A stretch of 64,000 nucleotides of DNA from Palsa-504 sp963819785 (GCA_963819785.1 CAWFXW010000028.1:124001-188000), one strand, 5' to 3'; positions 43,736-53,571 are shown, counted from the stretch's first letter. Notes: generated by a model not told the origin, from the sequence alone. A program made the numbers and translations.

Positions 43736-46411
43736 ATGCACGCGAAGGACAGCGCTTACGCTCTGCTGATCGACGGCGCCACGATCGAGATCCGGGCGGC
43801 GCGGCCCGATGACTTCGACGCGGTGCGGGACGTGCACGCCAAGATGTCCCCGGACAACCTGTACCTGCGCTTTTTCAGCATGAGCCCGCTCGCGGCCGAG
43901 CGGGAGGCGCGGCGGATATGCCGCGAGCCCGGGCCGGACCACGCGGCGCTGCTGGCCCTGCTGGACGGCGAGGTGGTCGGCTGCGGCACCTACGAGCAGG
44001 CCGGTACTGGGTCCCGGTCCGCGGAGGTCGCGTTCACGGTCGCCGATGACCTGCAGAACCGTGGCATCGGCATGCTGCTGCTGGAGCACCTGGTCTCGCT
44101 GGGCCGCGGCCGGGGGTTCCGCGCCTTTACCGCGGAGACGCTGAGCGAGAACGCGGCCATGCTGCGAGTCTTCGCCGATGCCGGGCTGCAGGCGCAGCGC
44201 GCCCTGGTGGACGGCGTGTATGACTTGACGTTCCCGCTGCCTGCCGATGAGGCGGACGCCGCCCTGGGCACCTACCGCGATACGGTCGCGGTGCGGGAGC
44301 GGTCAGCGGACGTGGCGAGCATGCGGCACGTGCTGATGCCGGCCTCGGTCGCGATCATCGGCGCGAGCCGGCGCCCCGGCTCGGTCGGGCGGGCCATCCT
44401 GCAGAACCTCATCAGCGGCGGCTTCCCCGGCCCGGTCTACCCGGTCAACCCACACGCGGCCGAGCTGGACGGCATCGGTTGCCTGCCGTCGGCGGCCGCG
44501 CTGCCGGACCAGGTGGACCTGGCGGTCATCGCCGCGCCGGCCGGGGCGGTGCTCGGGATCGCCGAGGATTGCGGACGGCGGGGCGTCACGGCGCTGGTCG
44601 TGATCGCGGCCGGGCTCAGCGGCCCGGCCCGCGCAGAGCTGCTGGAGATCTGCCGCCGCTATGGTATGCGGATGGTCGGGCCGGCCAGTTTCGGCGTGGC
44701 CAACCCCGGCATCGGCCTGGACGCGACGTTCGCGGCCCGCCATCCTAGAGCGGGAATGGCCGGGCTGGCGCTGCAGTCCACCGGCGGCACCGGCTTCGTG
44801 CTGGTGGAGCACCTGTCCCGGCTGGGCGTGGGGATCTCCTCCCTGGTCTCGCTGGGCGACAAAGATGACGTGTCCGGCACCGACATGCTGCAGTGGTGGG
44901 AGTCGGACGGGGCGACGAAGCTGGCCTTGCTGTACATGGAATCGATCGGGAACCCGCCCAAGTTCGCCCGCACCGCCCGCCGCGTGGGCCGCACCATGCC
45001 GGTGCTGACCGTGGCCGTGGGCCGGTCCGCGACGGGCGGGCGGCTGGCAGGGGCCCGCTCCGCGAAGGCGGCGACCCCGCTGGTCACCCGGCAGGCCCTG
45101 TTCGAGCAGTCGGGCATTATCGCCGCCGCTAACCTCGGCGAGCTGCTCGATGCCGCAGCGCTGCTGGCATCGCAGCCGGTGCCCGCCGGGGGCAGGGTGG
45201 GCGTGGTGTCCAACACCCGCGGCGCCGCGGTGCTCGCCGCCGACGCGTGCGGCGACGCGGGCCTGCAGGTCGCCGACCTGGCCGCGGACACCCAGCGGGC
45301 GCTGCGGGACATGCTCGGCCGCCAGGCCCTGGTAGCCGGGCCGGTCGATACCACCGTGCTGGTCGCCCCCGGCCACTTCCGCCGGTGCCTGGAGCTCGTC
45401 GGCGCCGATCCGGGCGTGGACGCGGTGCTGGCGCTGACGACCGCGACCGCGGGCAGCGACCTGGTCCCCGAGGTGGGCGCCGCGCGGCTGCCGGTGCCGA
45501 TCGCCGCGGCGGTGCTGGATCAGGTCGAAGTGGTCCGGCTGCTGCGGGGCGCCGGCGGGGATTCCCCTCCGGTCCCGGCCTATGCCTACGCCGAGTCGGC
45601 CGCCCGCGCCCTCGGCCACGCGGCGCGCTACGGCACCTGGCGGGCGGCCCCGCCGGGACGGGTGCCGGACCTGGCGGGCCTGCGCCAGGACCGGGCCAGG
45701 GACCTGGTCGCGAGCGTTCTCGCCAGCCCGCCCCGCGGTGGCTGGCTGGCCCTGGACCCTACCGTGGAGCTGCTCGGCTGCTACGGCGTCCCGCTGGCCG
45801 ACAGCATCGGGGTCATCACCGCGGACGGCGCCGCCGCGGCGGCGGCCCGGTTCGGCGGCCCCGTCGCGCTCCGTGCGGACGTGCCCGGCCTGCTGCGCAC
45901 CAGCGACGCCGGCGACGTGCTGACTGATCTGCATGGCGCGGATGAGGTCCGGCGCGGGTTCGGCTCGCTGAAGGAGATCTTCGGCAGGCGGCTCGCCGGC
46001 GTCATCGTCCAGCCGGTGGTCACCGGCGGCGTCGAGGTGCGGATCAGCGTGCTGCACGAGCAGGTGGCCGGCCCGCTGGTGCTGTTCGGGCTCGGCGGCG
46101 CCGACGGCGATGGGCTAGCTGACCGCGCCGCCCGGCTCGCTCCCCTGACCGACGCCGACGCCGACGACCTGATCCGGTCGAGTCGGGCCGCCTCCCGGCT
46201 GCTCGGCCGCCGCGGGGCTCCGGCCGCCGACCTGGGCGCGCTGCGGGACATGCTGCTGCGGGTCTCCCGGATGGCCGATGACCTGCCGCAGATCGCCGAG
46301 CTCGAGCTGAGCCCCGTCATCGCCCGCCCCAACGGCGTCCAGGCCGTCGACGGCCGGATCCGCATCCAGGCCGCCGAGCCCGCCGACGCCCACCTGCGCC
46401 GGCTGCCATGA
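43736..46411 (+). CDS. GNAT acetyltransferase fused to an NDP-forming acyl-CoA synthetase
   Basis: An 891-residue protein. The GNAT domain comes first (IEIRAARPDDFDAVRDVHA, then VAFTVADDLQNRGIGMLLLEHLV). It is followed by the CoA-binding domain (MPASVAIIGASRRPGSVGRAILQNL), a succinyl-CoA-ligase-like part (LALQSTGGTGFVLVEHLSRLG, SLGDKDDVSGTDMLQWW) and the ATP-grasp part (FGGPVALRADVPGLL, then VIVQPVVTGGVEVRISV). Such proteins are protein-lysine acetyltransferases or acyl-CoA synthetases, as in Pat/AcuA-like systems. It lies immediately before the AcuC deacetylase gene, which points to reversible lysine acetylation. The order GNAT-first is less common than GNAT-last. Confidence 0.88.
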   Translation: MHAKDSAYALLIDGATIEIRAARPDDFDAVRDVHAKMSPDNLYLRFFSMSPLAAEREARRICREPGPDHAALLALLDGEVVGCGTYEQAGTGSRSAEVAFTVADDLQNRGIGMLLLEHLVSLGRGRGFRAFTAETLSENAAMLRVFADAGLQAQRALVDGVYDLTFPLPADEADAALGTYRDTVAVRERSADVASMRHVLMPASVAIIGASRRPGSVGRAILQNLISGGFPGPVYPVNPHAAELDGIGCLPSAAALPDQVDLAVIAAPAGAVLGIAEDCGRRGVTALVVIAAGLSGPARAELLEICRRYGMRMVGPASFGVANPGIGLDATFAARHPRAGMAGLALQSTGGTGFVLVEHLSRLGVGISSLVSLGDKDDVSGTDMLQWWESDGATKLALLYMESIGNPPKFARTARRVGRTMPVLTVAVGRSATGGRLAGARSAKAATPLVTRQALFEQSGIIAAANLGELLDAAALLASQPVPAGGRVGVVSNTRGAAVLAADACGDAGLQVADLAADTQRALRDMLGRQALVAGPVDTTVLVAPGHFRRCLELVGADPGVDAVLALTTATAGSDLVPEVGAARLPVPIAAAVLDQVEVVRLLRGAGGDSPPVPAYAYAESAARALGHAARYGTWRAAPPGRVPDLAGLRQDRARDLVASVLASPPRGGWLALDPTVELLGCYGVPLADSIGVITADGAAAAAARFGGPVALRADVPGLLRTSDAGDVLTDLHGADEVRRGFGSLKEIFGRRLAGVIVQPVVTGGVEVRISVLHEQVAGPLVLFGLGGADGDGLADRAARLAPLTDADADDLIRSSRAASRLLGRRGAPAADLGALRDMLLRVSRMADDLPQIAELELSPVIARPNGVQAVDGRIRIQAAEPADAHLRRLP

Positions 46412-46587
46412 CGGACCAGCCAGCGGCGCCGAGGAGCGCCGTCGGCGTGGCACCCCCGCGACCGGGCTCAACGATGCGGATCCGTCAGCGTAAGCGATGC
46501 CAGGGAAGGTATCCGGCCCCCGGCTGGCCGGGAGTGCGGGTAACGGTGGAGGATTGCCGGCATCTCCTCACCGTGCTTGAGTGGTGC

Positions 46588-47772
46588 ATGGCCTGTACCT
46601 TGCATGTTGCCTGGGACGACCAGCTCGCGGGTTATGACTTCGGGTCCGGCCATCCGCTGGCACCGGTGCGGGTCGAGCTGACGATCGAACTGGCCCGCGC
46701 CTTCGGTGTGTTCGCGGCGGCCGGGGTGTCGGTCGAGCGCCCGGCGCCGGCCACCGACGGGCAACTGGAGACGGTGCACCTGCGACGCTACATCGCCGCG
46801 GTGCGGCAGGCGGGCGGCCCGGAGCCGGGCCCTCCGGCGCTGGGTTTCGGCCTGGGCACCGAGGACAACCCGGTATTCGCGGGCATGCACAATGCGTCGG
46901 CGCTGGTGGCCGGGGCCACCCTGGCCGCCGCCCGGGCCGTGTGGACCGGCGCGGCGCGGCACGGCGCGAGCATCGCCGGCGGGCAGCATCACGCGATGCG
47001 CGACAGCGCGAGCGGGTTCTGCGTGTACAACGACCCGGCGATCGCGATCACCTGGCTGCTCCTGGCGGGAGCCGAGCGCGTCGCCTATGTCGACGTCGAC
47101 GTGCATCACGCTGACGGGGTGCAGGCCGCCTTCTACGACGATCCGCGGGTGCTGACGATCAGCCTGCACGAGCATCCGGCGACGCTGTGGCCCGGCACCG
47201 GGCTGCCGTCCGAGACGGGCGGGCTGGGGGCGCCGGGATCGGCGGTGAACGTGGCGCTTCCGGCCGGGACCGGGGACGCCGGGTGGCTGCGTGCCTTTGA
47301 CGCCGTGGTGCCGCCGCTGCTGCGGGCGTTCCAGCCGCAGATCCTGGTCAGCCAGCACGGCTGTGATACGCACTGGCTCGATCCGCTGGCTGGCTTGCGG
47401 CTGTCGATCGACGCGCAGCGCGTCGCGCACGCCGCGATCCACCAGCTGGCCCACGAGGTGGCCGGCGGCCGCTGGCTGCTGACCGGGGGAGGCGGCTATG
47501 AGCTGCTCGAGGTCGTGCCGCGGACCTGGACGCATCTGCTGGCCGAGGCAGCCGGGTGCCCGATCGACCCCCGTGCGCGCATCCCTGCCTCCTGGCGCGA
47601 GTACGCGTTCCGCCGCACGGGCCGGCATGCACCGGAAGTGATGACCGAGGGCAGCGAGCCAGAATTCGCGCGGTTTGAGGCCGGATACGATCCGGCCGAT
47701 CCGGTCGACCGGGCTATCATCGCGACCCGTTCGGCTGTCTTCCCCGAGCACGGGATGATGCCCGAGCCCTAG
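46588..47772 (+). CDS. acuC: AcuC-type histone deacetylase-fold lysine deacetylase
   Basis: A 394-residue class I HDAC-fold enzyme: VAWDDQLAGYDFGSGHPLAPVR at the start, the His-His pair in IAGGQHHAMRDSASGFCVYND, metal ligands YVDVDVHHADGVQAAFYDDP, SQHGCDTHWLDPLAGL (acidic ligand) and the catalytic tyrosine in LTGGGGYE. ATG 46588 gives the usual length. A longer in-frame start at 46408 overlaps the synthetase stop (ATGA) and would add 60 unconserved residues. It would reverse acetylation of acetyl-CoA synthetase-type targets. Confidence 0.92.
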   Translation: MACTLHVAWDDQLAGYDFGSGHPLAPVRVELTIELARAFGVFAAAGVSVERPAPATDGQLETVHLRRYIAAVRQAGGPEPGPPALGFGLGTEDNPVFAGMHNASALVAGATLAAARAVWTGAARHGASIAGGQHHAMRDSASGFCVYNDPAIAITWLLLAGAERVAYVDVDVHHADGVQAAFYDDPRVLTISLHEHPATLWPGTGLPSETGGLGAPGSAVNVALPAGTGDAGWLRAFDAVVPPLLRAFQPQILVSQHGCDTHWLDPLAGLRLSIDAQRVAHAAIHQLAHEVAGGRWLLTGGGGYELLEVVPRTWTHLLAEAAGCPIDPRARIPASWREYAFRRTGRHAPEVMTEGSEPEFARFEAGYDPADPVDRAIIATRSAVFPEHGMMPEP

Positions 47773-47871
47773 AACAGGGTCTGCCTGTTGCTGGTGGACG
47801 GCTTTCCGGCCAGGTTGTCGTTGGCCTGCGGCACCGCTCCCGTTGCGGGCGGCAGGTGTTCTGGCCGGGTA

Positions 47872-49224
47872 TTACGCCGGATCCGGTGCGGCGTGCGGGT
47901 TGGTGTGGACGGTGCGGAGCGAGGCCGGGACGGCCCACCACTGGTCGGGACGGTCGATGACCGGGGCACTGAGCCCGTTTTCGAGGACGCGGGCCAGGCG
48001 AAGCAAGAAGGCGGCGATTCCCGCGGCGCCTTGCATCCACGAGGTACCCGGTGGCAGCAGCGGCGGGTCCTGGCGATGTTCGGTGAACCGCCACCGCGCC
48101 CCGGCTTGGTCGCGGATCGCACGCTCGGCGAGGGCGTCGGCCATCGTGCAGGCCGCCTCGAGCAGCGCCTCGGCCTGCGCGTGGTCGGCGCAGTCTTGCG
48201 CCGCGTCGAGCAGCACGTCTGCGACTCCTGCGGTGCCGCAGCAGCGGCCGTCGTTATCCCAGAAACCCGGGCGGAGCCGCCGGGGCACACCGGAGGCGAG
48301 GATCGAGTGCAGGCATCGGTGCCGCAGCCGCCCTACCGGCCACCTGGCGACCTGGTCGACACCAGCGGCAGCCAGCGCGGCGAACAGCTGGGAGGTCCCG
48401 GCGGGCCCGTGGCACCAGTTGTAAGTGACCGGCTCCACATCCCGGGTGGAGTACGGCAGGGTGTGCGGAACGATGAGCCCGCCGTCATCGAGCGAGCCCA
48501 CCGCAAGCAGGTGCTGCGCACCGAGCCGGGCGGCAGCGACAAAGTCCGCCCGGCCCAGAGCCACCCCGGCGATGGCCAGCGCTGTAGCCACCCCGGCAGT
48601 GCCGTGGGAGTAGTTCGGCATCCTAGACGGCCATCCGGGCAGCATCGCCCAGTCCAGGCCGCCCTCGGTCCGGTCGGCCGCGGCAAGCAGGGCCTGGCCA
48701 CCGGTCGTAGCGATGTCCGCGGCGTGCTCACCACCGGCCCAGACAGCAGCCAGCACCACGCCGGCATTGCCCAGGACCAGATCTGTCACCGGAGCCGCCG
48801 AACCCGGCTCGATCCCCAGCGTGGTATGCCACCCCTGCGGGGTCATCAAGCTGGCCAGCCGGGCCAGCGGTACCTGTTCGCTGCCCGGGGCGAGCAACTT
48901 CAGCGCGGTGACGTCACCGGCCAGCCCGTCATACAGCGACGGCTCAGCTCGGGTGGGCGCCACCGCGCAAAGCCGGGCCACAATCCCAGCCACCAGGGCC
49001 TGCTCCACGCCGGTCAGCGCCCGGTACCGGCCGATCTCAGCCAGCACCGGAGCCAAACCGCCGATACCCGCATACAGCGAGTCGCGGTCGGCGCCGGGCC
49101 CGGCCGGCCGCCCATCAGGCGGCACCGCCTCAGGCAGCCACGGGCCGTCGCTTTCCCGGACCTGGCTCATCACCCAGACCCAGGCTGCTTCACCCAGTTC
49201 CCGGTAACCCACACCCCGCGCCAC
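47872..49224 (-). CDS. LanC-like lanthionine cyclase, stand-alone
   Basis: A 450-residue LanC-fold protein with the alpha/alpha barrel repeats: LYAGIGGLAPVLAEI, LYDGLAGDVTALKLL, LVLGNAGVVLAAVW, YSHGTAGVATALAIAG, YNWCHGPAGTSQLFAAL, then GRCCGTAGVADVLLDAAQD and SWMQGAAGIAAFLLRLARV. The zinc site is WCHG plus CCG, that is Cys-Cys-Cys rather than Cys-Cys-His. No lanthipeptide precursor, dehydratase or transporter is seen nearby, so it may be a LanCL-like or decayed biosynthetic gene. ATG 49170 is another possible start. Confidence 0.85.
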   Translation of the reverse strand: MARGVGYRELGEAAWVWVMSQVRESDGPWLPEAVPPDGRPAGPGADRDSLYAGIGGLAPVLAEIGRYRALTGVEQALVAGIVARLCAVAPTRAEPSLYDGLAGDVTALKLLAPGSEQVPLARLASLMTPQGWHTTLGIEPGSAAPVTDLVLGNAGVVLAAVWAGGEHAADIATTGGQALLAAADRTEGGLDWAMLPGWPSRMPNYSHGTAGVATALAIAGVALGRADFVAAARLGAQHLLAVGSLDDGGLIVPHTLPYSTRDVEPVTYNWCHGPAGTSQLFAALAAAGVDQVARWPVGRLRHRCLHSILASGVPRRLRPGFWDNDGRCCGTAGVADVLLDAAQDCADHAQAEALLEAACTMADALAERAIRDQAGARWRFTEHRQDPPLLPPGTSWMQGAAGIAAFLLRLARVLENGLSAPVIDRPDQWWAVPASLRTVHTNPHAAPDPA

Positions 49225-49233
49225 CAGGTCAGG

Positions 49234-49557
49234 CTACGCCCCGGCACCCGCCAACGCCGACGCTGGCAGCCGACCGGTAACCCGCGCACATAACAGGCAG
49301 ACCCGCTCCCGACGGGGGCCCTCAGCTGGCAGCTTCAATGCGGCCGCCAGCAAACCGAGAACGGCAGGGATCTCGTACCCCGACGCGAATGCAACCGCAG
49401 TCGCTAAGCGTGATCGGAAGACCGGGTCGCCGAGTTCCTCCCTGCCGATTCCGTCTTCGCGCGGTTTGCCGGTGCCGCGATCGTGCAGGGACACAGAACA
49501 CCCGCTTATGTGGGCCGAGCCGTGCCGGGACTGTGGATCCCGGCGTGCTCTCATCAC
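49234..49557 (-). CDS. Small hypothetical protein upstream of lanC-like gene
   Basis: An open frame of 107 codons ending ten bases before the LanC-like start. The second half is amphipathic and helical (RLATAVAFASGYEIPAVLGL, then ERVCLLCARV with a CxxC pair); the first half looks non-coding. I do not recognise a family. It is reported because it is tightly placed upstream of the LanC gene, but it may be spurious. Confidence 0.3.
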   Translation of the reverse strand: MMRARRDPQSRHGSAHISGCSVSLHDRGTGKPREDGIGREELGDPVFRSRLATAVAFASGYEIPAVLGLLAAALKLPAEGPRRERVCLLCARVTGRLPASALAGAGA

Positions 49558-49730
49558 CGGCTCCTGCTGGGTCAGCGGGCAGAAGCTGTGGAAACTGACC
49601 CGTCCTCGCGCCGGGCCGATGGTGGCGAGTCCTGGGCTCAGCGATACCTGCTGGCTATGGCCGTGCGGCGGATGTTGCCGGCGTCATCGTGCAGCGGCTG
49701 GTCCGGGCGCTTGAAGCTACGCGGGTGCTT

Positions 49731-50450
49731 CTAAGCCGGCAGCCGCGCCGCGAGGTGATGGCGCAGTTCCTCGTCGGTGACCGCGGCCCGTACATAGGCA
49801 ATGGCATGCGGGACCTGGCCGAGATCGGCGCGTGGAATCCCGGCTACGCATACGTCGAGCACCTCCGGATGCCCGGTGCGCGCTGCCTCTATTTCCGCGG
49901 GATAGACGTTGGCGGCGCCGACCAGCAGCATGCCGGACTCGCGGTCGGCCACGGCGAGCGCGGGTCCGCGGTGCCGCCAGTTCCTCTCCGGATCCATCCA
50001 GGAAACTTCCTCCCCGCCCGTGCCCACCGTGACGCTGCCCCCCGGGCTGCCGGACGGCCCTGCCGGTCCCGAAGGCCCAGGCGAGCCCTGCGGCCCGGCG
50101 CCCCGCTAGGCCAGGCGGTCCCGATGGCCCCGCGGGCCCTGCTGGTCCTGTCGCGCCAGTCAGTCCCGTGGGACCAGGCGGGCCGCTAGGGCCTGCGGGA
50201 CCCGTCGGCCCGGCGGGTCCTGGCTGCCCCTGCTCGTTCCACGAGATCGTGGTGGTGCCGTTCGGGCACGTCGTGCCGGTGTTCTGCAAGACGATGACGT
50301 GGCTGCCGTTCACTGCCCCGTTGGCGTAGCAGCCGTAGATGACCCCGCCGCTGACCGGGGTCCGCGCGGCCGCTGCCGCGTAGGCTGCGCCGCCGCCACC
50401 ACCAGGGCGGTGACCACTGCGGGTAGGGCATAGCGTGCCTTGATCCTCAT
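49731..50450 (-). pseudogene. Exported collagen-like protein joined to an acyl-CoA ligase tail
   Basis: Begins with a signal peptide (MRIKARYALPAVVTALVVAA, ATG 50450, AAAGGA upstream). After a frame break near 50395 it continues with VSGGVIYGCYANG and then Gly-X-Y repeats (GPAGPTGPAGPSGPPGPTG). A second break near 50105 leads to GPQGSPGPSGPAGPSGSPGG. It then enters VSWMDPERNWRHRGPALAVA and LVGAANVYPAEIE...GQVPHAIAYV, which is the C-terminal domain of an AMP-binding acyl-CoA ligase. The two parts do not belong together, so this is a deletion fusion with added indels. Confidence 0.65.
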
Positions 50451-50556
50451 CGGGGTTTCCTTTCTCCCGCTCTTCCGCCTGACAATGGACCTCTCCTGGT
50501 CCACAGGGCGCCGGCGCGCTCAGCGAGCCTGGGCGAGAACGCCGGCCCCGTCAGGG

Positions 50557-52041
50557 TCACCCGGTACTCGCGGCCAGGCAGCCGGTCCAGCCGCCGGTCT
50601 CAAAGGTCTGCACGGTGCACTGGGCGGTCTGCGGGTAGTAGGCGCCCATCTGCTCTTGCACCGTGGCCGGCGGGATGATGTCGGACGGGCTGGCGGGCGG
50701 GCTGATGAAGGTGAAGCCTTCCGGGTAGAGCGTCTGCTGGGAGAGCATGTTCCGCAGGATCTGAAGCTCGGGAGTCCCGGGATGGCTGGCCGACGTCGGG
50801 ATCCAGGTCGCGGCGTTGGCCGTCAGGGATGACGGCGACGGCTTGTCCGAGGGCAGCGAGGAAACGACGGTGTAGTAGCCGTCGTCCAGCGTGGTCAGGA
50901 AGTCCGGAGTCCCGCCGAAGATCGCTTTGGCGCCGCGGCCGACTTCGACCACCGGGTAGGGCGATTCGGCCAGGTAGTTGGATATCGACCAGTAGCGGAC
51001 CTGGAATGCCGGGCTGCCCCAGGAGACCGGAGCGGCACCGATTGAGTCTCCGGGTGTCCCGCTGCCCGCGCCGGTCGGGCTTGACGGGGCCTTGCCATGG
51101 GTCACTACGACATAGCCTCGCCGCGGCGTGAAGCTCATCACGATATAGCCGTTGACCGGGTTGGGAAACAGTCCGGCCGCTGATGCGGCCGATGGGCCGA
51201 AGTACTGCAGATCCGGGGCGCAGTCGGACGTGCACGAGGCGGGCGTGCCGCCGCTGCTCAGCTTCTCCTTCCGGGCTGAGAGCACCGTCGCCAGGGCGGG
51301 GAACTGCTTCGCTGCCGACGAGGGGCACGGGGGCAATGTGGTGCTGTGCCCATTGTGCGTGACCGTGACAGTCGGAAGCTGGACGGCGGTATTGCCGCCC
51401 GAAGGAATGTAGGTCCGGAAGATCACGTAACCCACCCCCGGCGGGCCCGTCGGGTTAGCCGGCGGGTTCTGGTCGATCATCGGGATCGCGTTCTCGGACG
51501 TCTGCTGGGCGGCGGTAGCCCCGGGAATGATGCGGACAGTGAAGTTCATCGCCGACCCCAACTGGCCCGTGACCCACGGGTTCTCCGAACCCTGGTCCGG
51601 CACGATCTGGTAGTCCGAAAGATCCGATGGCACGCTGCTTTCGTCGACCGTGTTCGTGAAATCCTGGAAGGAGTCGTTATAGACGGTAAACGACATGAAC
51701 CGGCTTGTCGGGAAGGTGCCTTGGATGGTCAGCGAATTCCCCACGCTGGCGATGAACGGAGTGGTCCAGTAGGTCGCATACGGGTCCGGCGCGGCCACGT
51801 TCACTTTGGACGGCGTGGTCTCCAGCGGCCATGAGCAGCCGGGAAACGCCGTGGGCAGCGTGACCGCCGTCACTGCCGCGTGGACACCGTCGCCGCCAGG
51901 TTCAGGCGCGGGTGCGGCACCGGCCTGCGAACCGGCAGCGAGGGCAAACGTGACCGCCGTCAACGCCCCGACGGCAATCATAGCGTGCCCTTTCCGTGCC
52001 TCAAATAGAAGGGAAGGGCGAGATTCGCCAGAGAACGTCAT
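50557..52041 (-). CDS. Secreted protein of unknown family
   Basis: A 494-residue exported protein with an N-terminal signal (KGHAMIAVGALTAVTFALAAG then SQAGAAPAP). The mature part is Ser/Thr/Pro-rich with repeated beta-type stretches (YATYWTTPFIASVGNSLTIQ, FTVYNDSFQDFTN, GYVIFRTYIPSGG, YYTVVSSLPSDKPSPSS). It holds six cysteines, likely in disulfides (CSW, PPCP, CTSDC, QCTVQ and CLAA). It resembles actinobacterial surface proteins annotated as hypothetical; I cannot assign a fold. Single gene between a terminator-free gap and the collagen-like remnant. Confidence 0.7.
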   Translation of the reverse strand: MTFSGESRPSLLFEARKGHAMIAVGALTAVTFALAAGSQAGAAPAPEPGGDGVHAAVTAVTLPTAFPGCSWPLETTPSKVNVAAPDPYATYWTTPFIASVGNSLTIQGTFPTSRFMSFTVYNDSFQDFTNTVDESSVPSDLSDYQIVPDQGSENPWVTGQLGSAMNFTVRIIPGATAAQQTSENAIPMIDQNPPANPTGPPGVGYVIFRTYIPSGGNTAVQLPTVTVTHNGHSTTLPPCPSSAAKQFPALATVLSARKEKLSSGGTPASCTSDCAPDLQYFGPSAASAAGLFPNPVNGYIVMSFTPRRGYVVVTHGKAPSSPTGAGSGTPGDSIGAAPVSWGSPAFQVRYWSISNYLAESPYPVVEVGRGAKAIFGGTPDFLTTLDDGYYTVVSSLPSDKPSPSSLTANAATWIPTSASHPGTPELQILRNMLSQQTLYPEGFTFISPPASPSDIIPPATVQEQMGAYYPQTAQCTVQTFETGGWTGCLAASTG

Positions 52042-52383
52042 GCAAGTGACCCCCTGAGCCCCCGGAATGCGCGACGCTGGCCGTCGGCCTTGACTATCCG
52101 GCAGGTTACAGCAATAGTTAACGAGCCGCTATTGCGGCGCGCCAAGACCGTGATGTCCTTTAGATGGTAAATCGCCCTATAGCTGGGCAATAGGGCAGTG
52201 TTCAGACGCAAAAAGCACGCCCTTTCCAGCCAGCATCCCGAGAAAAATCAGCATCATTGCCTGGCGCGGGAGAACCCGCGGCCTAACTGTGGAAGCGAGG
52301 GTTTAGCGCCGCATATGAGGGCGCATACTCTTCGTAGCCGGGCAGAATTCGGGGCCAATCGCGGGGATCGTGGGCTGCCGGGC
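52042..52383. other. Spacer with no gene
   Basis: About 340 bases between the start of the secreted protein gene and the MMPL fragment. It must hold the promoter of the former. An open frame from 52198 runs into the MMPL part but is unlike MMPL before about 52384. Confidence 0.4.
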
Positions 52384-53226
52384 ACCGTGGCGGGCAACGC
52401 CGACTTCACCCATCAGCTCACCAGCCGGATCGCGTGGCTGATCCTGGCCGTGATCGCGATCTCGTTCATCCTGCTCACCACCGCGTTCCGGTCGGTGGTG
52501 ATCCCCGCCAAGGCGGCGGTACTCAACATCCTGTCGATCGGTGCCGCCTACGGGGTCATCGTCGCCATCTTCCAGTGGGGCTGGGGCGCGAGCCTCATCG
52601 GGGTGCACACCACGCTGCCCATCCCGGCGTACGTGCCGATGCTGGTGTTCTGCATCGTGTTCGGCCTGTCCATGGACTACGAGGTCTTCCTGCTGTCCAG
52701 GATCCACGAGGCCTGGATTACCACACGGGACGCCCAGCGCAGCGTCGCGATCGGGATCGGGGCGACCGCGAAGGTCATCACCACCGCGGCCGCCATCATG
52801 ATCGTCGTGTTCACCAGCTTCGTGCTCGACACCGACCCCACGGTGAAGATGCTGGCGATCGGGATGGCGTTCGCGGTGCTCATCGACGCGTCACTGGTCC
52901 GCATGGTGCTGGTGCCCTCGGTCATGACCCTGCTCGGCAGCGCCGCCTGGTGGATGCCGCGCTGGCTCGAGCCCATCGTGCCCCGGCTCCAGCTCGAGGG
53001 GAGCACGGCGGCAGCGGCCGCCGATGGCGGAGAGCCTCCCGCTCCGGACGAGCAGGATGCAGGGACGACTCAGCCCTCACCCAGCCGGGACGGCCCAAGT
53101 AAATCCATCCCGAAGCCGAGAAGGTGGAAGGACGAGGAGGTCGAGGCGAGCGCACCTCAAGGCGCCCGAATCTCGCAGTCGCCTCCTGCGGACCGGCACC
53201 CTGATCCACTCGCGCCGGACGACTAA
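52384..53226 (+). pseudogene. MMPL-family exporter, C-terminal fragment
   Basis: Only the last membrane bundle of an RND/MMPL exporter remains: SRIAWLILAVIAISFILLTT, SVVIPAKAAVLNILSIGAAYG, VPMLVFCIVFGLSMDYEVFL (the conserved SMDYEVFL), GIGATAKVITTAAAIMIVVF and MLAIGMAFAVLIDASLVRMV, followed by a charged tail. The intact protein would be twice as long with an N-terminal bundle and periplasmic domain. Truncated remnant. Confidence 0.8.
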
Positions 53227-53352
53227 AGCAGTCAGGAAAGGCAGGCGGCTCAGTGAACCGACGGCCTGGGCCGAAGGTTCGCCTCCGACTCCTCCTGCGG
53301 CGGAAGCACTTGTTCAGGGTCTACCGGCCGAGGTCTCGGCCGATGATCTTCT

Positions 53353-53466
53353 TCATGATCTCGGTGTGACCCACCCGGCGGCGATGCGCTCCTCGCGGAT
53401 CAGGTGCACGCACGCGTTGATGAGCGCCAGGTGCGAGAAGACCTGGGGGAAAGTTCCCAAGGTGCC
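53353..53466 (-). pseudogene. GH15 family C-terminal remnant
   Basis: On the minus strand GTLGTFPQVFSHLALINACV, then HLIREERIAAGWVTPRS and TGA. This is the typical end of actinobacterial glycoside hydrolase family 15 (LGNFPQAFSHLALINAA). Only some 37 codons are left. Confidence 0.65.
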
Positions 53467-53494
53467 AGCCGTCGTGCGGTTCTATCTCCCGGAC

Positions 53495-53571
53495 GGCCCT
53501 CGAAGCCATCAACGGCACCCGCGGCCTCCACCAACGAACTTCGCCGGGCCCTCTAAGCCATCAACGGCACC
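53495..53571. repeat. 25-bp direct repeat, two copies
   Basis: GGCCCTCGAAGCCATCAACG with five more bases at 53495-53519 recurs at 53547-53571 with one difference. The two copies flank some 27 bases in a stretch without a gene. It may be the scar of a small insertion or deletion. Confidence 0.7.
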
